This document shows positions 6,840-11,025 of a stretch of DNA of 11,025 bases, one piece after another. The translations under genes and the position numbers were made by a program. Under the pieces are notes generated by a model. That model saw only the letters and a program-made list of their open reading frames with translations. It was not told where the DNA came from and did no database searches. This stretch comes from Chromera velia (Eukaryota > Sar > Chromeraceae). Position 1 is the first letter of the stretch. Every line of letters starts with the position of its first letter. The stretch spans positions 1 to 11,025 of the forward strand of contig JAHBMJ010003415.1 of assembly GCA_018398765.1 (NCBI GenBank), written 5' to 3'.

Positions 6840-9449
6840 ACTGACTGACTGACTGACTGACTGACTGACTCACTGACTCACTGACTCACTCACTGACTCA
6901 CTCACTGACTCACTCACTGACTGACTGACTGACTGTCTGAATGGATGATGCAGAACGCTGAAGAAATCTACGAGCTTGTTCAACTTCACTTCTTCTTTCG
7001 GCACATCACCAAAAGAATCCCTGAAGAAGCACTCACAAAAGGGGCAGCTGTTGCTCGACACCTGGAGACTTTCCTCCAAGTGAGATCATGTGATTTTCTT
7101 TTCTTTCGGTCCCTTCTTGTTTCTTTTGATTCTGTTTTTTGTTTGTGAGTGTGCCTTCGATTTTTTGCCTCGCTGAGCCCCCTTTCTCTGATATGTTTTC
7201 TTCCTTTTTATGCTAGTGTCCCTGTTCTTTCTTGTTTCCGTTGTTTTCTTTCGGATGGTCGATCGATCATTTGTTCGCTCTTTTGTCCTCTTGAACGCTC
7301 TTCATGTCGGACCAATGAATCAGTGCAGAAGAAAACGGAGAGACGTGTCGTTACTCTTCGTGCATGCAGCCTCGTCCTTCCTTTCAGTCTTTTCCTTTTA
7401 GTCTCCTCCTCTCTCCCTTTTCTGTGGGTGTCTTCCCTTATCAGCTTTTCTGACCGAGCAGCATGAAAAAGAACAAGAACTCGCTTCTCATCTCGTCACA
7501 CAGTCCGGAAATTTATCACAGTAGATACGTGCTTGAATATCTGAACAGAGCACCAACATTTTTTTTGCGTTCGGTCCTTGAATCTGTCCAAACTGCTGCA
7601 CTTCTCCCTCCTCCCCTCTCTCCACGCAGAATCTTGGCGACCCCTCCCGTCACAACGGGACTCTCCTTGTCGGACATGATGGGGACATCGACCGTCTTGC
7701 AGCAGCACTCAAATTCACCTGGTTCCCCCATCCTTTCTCAGAAGGTGGCTGCATGGGGAAGAGGAATCAGTGAATGTGCACAGAGACATACATACATACA
7801 TTTAGAGACAGGGTGTTGCACACATGACCTCTATTGTCTTCTTCCTGATCATCTTATTCGTTCACACGTTGGAAGAAGAATACTTGGGTTTGCTGGCGGT
7901 GTTCGTTTTCCTATCCTTGTTTCTTTGTGTGTTTCTTTCTTTTTTTCTGGGGCCACGTGTTTGGGCATATGCTGGACAGATAACGAATGAGTCTAGGAAT
8001 GAGTGGGTGAAATTTGATTCGTCATGGATTCTCTGTTTGCAATTTGGTTCCCTCACTTTCAAATTCCGTCATGGAGTCTCTGTTTGCAATTTGGTTCCCT
8101 CACTTTCAAATTCCCTTATGGAGTCTCTGTTTGCAATTTGGTTCCCTCACTTTCAAATTCCGTCATGGAGTCTCTGTTTGCAATTTGGTTCCCTCACTTT
8201 CAAATTCCCATGCACTCTCCAGTGGGCGACTTTGTCAAGCGTATCGGTGTGAATCTTTTTCTTTCCCTCCTTCTTTCCGATAGTGTAGAAACAGACTACC
8301 GCTTTCTGGTTTTGTGCTTGGTAGTGTCTGTGACGGGATTTGCATTCTTTTTGTGTCTTTTCTCTTAGAGCTCAGGACTTGGCAGCTGTTGTTCTCTCTG
8401 CGCGTCCACTGCTGGCTGTTTTTGGTTCGCGCGCTTCTGTGTCCTTCGTAGTTGGTTATTGAATGAATGACCTTGCAAGGGTTTCCGAAGCAAGGAAGAA
8501 AGGGTGAAATGGATGATCCTGGAAAATCCAAGCACGAAAGCTCGACATGGCCGCATACATAGAAAAAACAGGGGTAACGGACTGAATGAATCAATGCAGG
8601 AGCAACTCCTCCCAACGGGGCGCTTCTCTTCAGAGTCAGAGGATGCTCTGCAGAGACGGCAACGGTCTCCCTCTCCTTTGCCTTCACAACCTTCGAGGAA
8701 GAAGACGCACCCCTTCGAGAGGTCCGACAACTTATGTCTCTGGACTCTCACACCCGCCTCTCCATCCCTAGCTCACCCCTTCCGTCCATCTCTGCTTGTG
8801 TGCACATGAAGCCTGTGTGATTTTGTCTTTGAGTCTGTCAGCCAGTCTGTCCGTGGATTGTCAGTCTATCTGTCTGTCTGCCTGCCTGTTTCTCTCGAGA
8901 AAGAAAAAAGAAAGAAGAACTCATACAGTCTCTGCTGTGATTATCTCCTGAGTCTTGACGCATTCCATCCGGAAAAAGGCAGGCCGATTTTCCGATTGTC
9001 CCTGCATGCATATATCACCCTCGATTTCCAGTCTCCAACGAATGTGTGTTTTTTCCACAAGAACTGTATGTGTGAATCTGCATTTCGCGCTTCCTTCTTC
9101 CTCCCAGGTCCCGGTTTTCTTTCTTTCGGAGGCTCTGGCCCCTGACGGCATCTCAAAGACGAGACGGCTGTCCAAGGCAGAGGAAGTGCCCGTCTCCGGA
9201 CTCCTGCAGAGAATTCGGGAGGCAGGTTTTGCCCCCGCGTGCAGTATTGACATACCTGATGGACGTGAGATGGGAAAGAAGAAGTCAGATACTGGGGGAC
9301 AAGGAGTTGAAGAGAGAGATGCAGAGGCGACTGATTCTGAAGAGAGGTTCCCGTTGGAAGTGGGACTTCCAAATGTCAAAACAACCAAAACAACTGAGAC
9401 AAAAGAAAGCAAAGAGCTTTGGCAGAGATCTGAAGTTCTCCTTGAATAG
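5479..9449 (+). CDS. Clade-2 histidine phosphatase (histidine acid phosphatase/phytase-like)
   Basis: Proposed exons: 5479-5675, 5879-6407, 6954-7079, 7630-7744, 8600-8814, 9108-9449. They total 1524 bases, 507 codons plus TAG. All five GT-AG introns join in matching phase (2, 0, 0, 1, 0). The family removes phosphate from phosphate esters through a phosphohistidine. Landmarks follow the AppA/Agp-type phosphatases in order: VFMVGRHCVRRD at about 40-51 (nucleophile His46, Arg45, Arg49), PDWGVPDG...LPRG at 76-90, LFLFQLGGGIEPAWGR near 225-240, the helical exon NAEEIYELVQLHFFFRH, LLVGHDGDIDRLAAAL with His300-Asp301, ATPPNGALLFRVRG just after 323, and GLLQRIREAGFAPACSI near the C-terminus. An in-frame TAG directly precedes the ATG, which supports this start. 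The N-terminus has only a short hydrophobic stretch (LVRVLLLF), a weak secretion signal at best. Oddities are Cys in place of the motif Gly, Asp in place of the motif Pro, no clear third active-site Arg, and a polar tail of about 60 residues. Substrate is unknown. Confidence 0.85.
6688..6937. repeat. CTGC then CTGA/CTCA tetranucleotide array
   Basis: From about 6688 to 6838 the sequence is mostly CTGC repeats interrupted by TTCATGC, CTAC and CAAC variants. From about 6838 to 6937 it changes to CTGA and CTCA units. It fills the last half of intron 6408-6953 of the phosphatase gene and stops only about 16 bases before the acceptor CAG at 6951-6953. Confidence 0.95.
7080..7629 (+). other. Pyrimidine-rich intron without further features
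   Basis: This 550-base phosphatase intron has donor GTGAGATC at 7080 and acceptor CTCTCCACGCAG ending at 7629. It is rich in T and TTTCTT-like words throughout. The open frames in it are low-complexity Leu/Ser/Phe translations without family resemblance. I see no RNA gene or repeat array. Confidence 0.6.
8011..8208. repeat. 47-base tandem repeat (about 4 copies) in an intron
   Basis: The word CTCTGTTTGCAATTTGG begins at 8031, 8078, 8125 and 8172, an exact 47-base period. Each unit also has GGTTCCCTCACTTTCAAATT and a GTCATGGAGT-like link; one link reads CTTATGGAGT. A diverged leading fragment begins near 8011. The array lies in the 855-base phosphatase intron 7745-8599, which otherwise shows nothing. 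The period is not a multiple of three, so the repeated open frames over it are artefacts. Confidence 0.95.
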
Positions 9450-10134
9450 CCTCTTTTTAATATAAATTGACAATAGCATGACTGGGGATCTCTTGAAACA
9501 CCAGTCTCAAAAATGACGAAGCCTATAAGAATTTGGTGATTTTTTTTTTAATTTCTCAATTTAATATTTTTTTTGTTTGAATTAAAGTGAAAAGAAGTTG
9601 TAAAAAACGGGACCTTAATGAAAAAATTCATTGTTCAATATTTTTATAGATTTTTCGCTGATTATTGATTGTTTATATTTCTAGTCTTTCGAAAAAGACT
9701 CCTTGCATTTTTTTGTATTAAACTGATTAATTTATTGATTTTAAGAAGAATGTACAATAATGATTTTTATTTTTACATTGTTGTGGTTCAATGTTATCAA
9801 ATGTAAAATCGTACTATCGTAGACGAAAAAGACTATGCAATATTATCAAATGTAAAATTGTAGATGAGAAAGACCATGCATGTTAATTTTTTTTCTTAAA
9901 ATATAGTGTTGAAATTTTATTTAGAAAGAAAAATAAAAAATGAATTGTTGAAACCAGTGTAAACATTAATGATCACGGTTGTGAATGAATGGATGAATAT
10001 GTTTTCTTGTTAGCTTTCTTGCGGGAGTAATTAATTAAAGCTAATTTAAAAATGTCGATCAGTATGATGACAATATCTCAGTTTGTCAGCATTTTTTTTT
10101 CTTGTTTTTTTTATCTAAAACAACCTCCCTAAAC
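9450..10134. other. AT-rich 3' flank of the phosphatase gene
   Basis: After the stop at 9449 base composition drops sharply to AT-rich sequence with long T and A runs (for example near 9540, 9565, 9888 and 10091). It presumably includes the 3' untranslated region, but no poly(A) signal can be chosen with confidence. I find no gene or RNA gene. Confidence 0.6.
9789..9880. repeat. Imperfect direct repeat, two adjacent copies
   Basis: Copy one (9789-9837) and copy two (9838-9880) share TTATCAAATGTAAAAT, then a GTAGA(C/T)GA(A/G)AAAGAC core and CATGCA or TATGCA. Copy one has about eight extra bases in the middle. This looks like an old tandem duplication within the AT-rich flank. Confidence 0.75.
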
Positions 10135-10395
10135 CTAAGTACCACTTGAAAAAATATTACCAAGATGATATCTATCTGCGACATCGTTTTTCAAGAGACC
10201 TCCCGCGCCTGCGGCGTAGACGGTCAAGACACCGTCCAGATATGCGGCTTTCGCTTTCAAAAAAAGTTTTAAGACACCGTAAATGATCCACGCCTGGCGC
10301 TGCCTGCAGCACAGACTTTTAAGCTTATCCAAAAATATGTAAGGCTGAGAAAAGGTGCATAAGGTGCTGGTGCTGGTGCAAAAATAAGTTTGCAC
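10135..10395 (-). other. Possible decayed coding or mobile-element fragment
   Basis: An 86-codon open frame crosses a small GC-rich island (about 10199-10315) inside AT-rich DNA. Its end reads LKLFLKAKAAYLDGVLTVYA and on to NDVADRYHLGNIFSSGT. I recognise no family. The word AAGACACCGT occurs twice in the island, and GACGGT-CAAGAC-ACCGTC at about 10219-10236 can form a short hairpin. The island and its motif-rich neighbour differ from the surroundings, which would fit a transposon remnant. A chance open frame is equally possible. Confidence 0.2.
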
Positions 10396-10436
10396 CTTAA
10401 ATCAGGTGCAAAACAGGTGCAAAATAAGGTGCACCG
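10354..10436. repeat. Cluster of GGTGCA/TGCACC motifs
   Basis: GGTGCA occurs at 10354, 10375, 10405, 10416 and 10429, the last as the palindrome GGTGCACC. TGCACC also occurs in the opposite orientation at 10391, and GGTGCT at 10363 and 10369. TAAGGTGC (from 10360) and GCACCTTA (to 10399) form an inverted pair. The spacing is irregular, so this is not a simple microsatellite. Confidence 0.8.
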
Positions 10437-10689
10437 TTTACCCTATGAAAGCTAGGTTTCCAGGGTTGATTTCTAGTGCTCCTAACGGCCAAAAGGCGCC
10501 TCAGTCAAGGCCTAAAAGCTTTTTATGATATAGATTTGCTACACTGATTTTTACTATGTGAAACAACTTAAAATGTTACTAGAAATATCAGTGAAAATGC
10601 GATAAAAGGCAAAAATAAAAAATAGAATAATTAAAGACTATATGTCTCTAACTGTTTCATGACTTTGGTCTCTTTCTGGGTCTCTTTTC

Positions 10690-10962
10690 TCAATTTAAGC
10701 AACGTTTTTCACCTGTCCAATGTTTAAATATATTTGACGCCATTTGCGTGCTGCACTGTAGTCCAGTTCTGTCCCTACGGTCCATGAAACCTTCAAACTG
10801 CATGATCATGCCCCTTTGGAGCAAACTCATGAAGAAAGCAACCACAAATGGTACGTTTTCATAAAAACAAAAAAGAAGAAAGAATGAAATAAAACAAGCT
10901 TTTTTTAAATTTACATTTCTTCTCTGAGCAAGGGCAAGCGAGGGCCTGATCTCAAGGCTCAC
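10690..10962 (-). other. Weak candidate exon, unknown
   Basis: A 90-codon open frame includes a less biased part, about 10700-10860, reading VVAFFMSLLQRGMIMQFEGF and then a basic DRRDRTGLQ segment. CAG/GTGAAA on the minus strand near 10711 could be a donor, but I see no clear acceptor upstream. It may be an exon of a gene to the right, a transposon remnant or chance. Confidence 0.15.
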
Positions 10963-11013
10963 GGCCCAGCCCCGTCATACCCTAGCTCTCTTCTTCACTC
11001 ACTCCTTAGCTTA

Positions 11014-11025
11014 CCCCCCCCCCCC
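11014..11025. repeat. Terminal poly-C run
   Basis: The window ends in 12 consecutive C. Its position at the last base suggests a contig end or a homopolymer that stopped assembly. Confidence 0.85.

Noticed and set aside
7463-7990. A separate plus-strand gene starting MKKNKNSLL
   Set aside because: Only 7630-7744 in another frame matches the phosphatase family (LLVGHDGDIDRLAAAL); this frame is accidental.
8014-8368. Open frames with a repeated VCNLVPSLSNS/LFAIWFPHFQIP pattern
   Set aside because: They arise from the 47-base tandem repeat, whose period cycles through the three frames. They lie inside a phosphatase intron.
8504-8771. Two open frames over 8504-8809
   Set aside because: The third frame, entered at 8600 in phase with the previous exon, gives ATPPNGALLFRVRG, which fits the phosphatase family.
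10440-10540. Possible tRNA or small RNA gene
   Set aside because: No cloverleaf pairing, T-loop or box motif could be found in this stretch.

Overview
The window is nuclear DNA from a eukaryote with intron-rich genes, not prokaryotic. The two genes are cut by at least twelve GT-AG introns of about 150 to 860 bases. The introns are full of microsatellites (CTGC, CTGA, CTGT, TTTC, CA, GA) and contain two minisatellites with long periods. Moderate GC genes, many short introns and CTGC/CTGA/CTGT tetranucleotide runs remind me of a chromerid-type alveolate alga such as Chromera velia. That organism guess is inference from style, not proven here. The window ends in a run of 12 C, and its first base lies inside an exon, so it may be a whole short contig or a contig end.

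Left half (1 to about 4.8 kb), minus strand: one multi-exon gene, read right to left and running off the left edge. It starts near 4532, passes through six small exons that encode a basic, polar N-terminus followed by a probable coiled-coil region, then enters a 1.4-kb exon and a further exon. Those last two encode a long array of glycine/aspartate-rich repeats of the form GRDxxGxP, arranged as units of about 76 to 95 residues. I do not recognise the family. Most of its splice donors are GTCAGT, often continuing as GTCAGTCAGT.

Middle (about 4.8 to 5.48 kb): a divergent intergenic region between the two gene starts. It is AT-rich in part, with a TA microsatellite, a 15-base direct repeat and a GCGCGC hairpin that overlaps an E2F-like TTTCGCGC.

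Right half (5.48 to 9.45 kb), plus strand: a six-exon gene of 507 codons for a clade-2 histidine phosphatase (histidine acid phosphatase/phytase-like). The splice phases agree at all five junctions. The catalytic Arg-His of the N-terminal motif and the downstream His-Asp are present, but the motif reads RHCVRRD rather than RHGxRxP, and a third active-site arginine seems to be missing. One intron carries a 250-base CTGC/CTGA array and another a 47-base tandem repeat.

Right end (9.45 to 11.025 kb): strongly AT-rich sequence with no convincing gene. It has poly-T runs, an imperfect direct repeat and a cluster of GGTGCA/TGCACC motifs next to a small GC-rich island, possibly a degraded mobile element. 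Nothing suggests that the two genes work in one pathway; their only visible link is a shared divergent promoter region.
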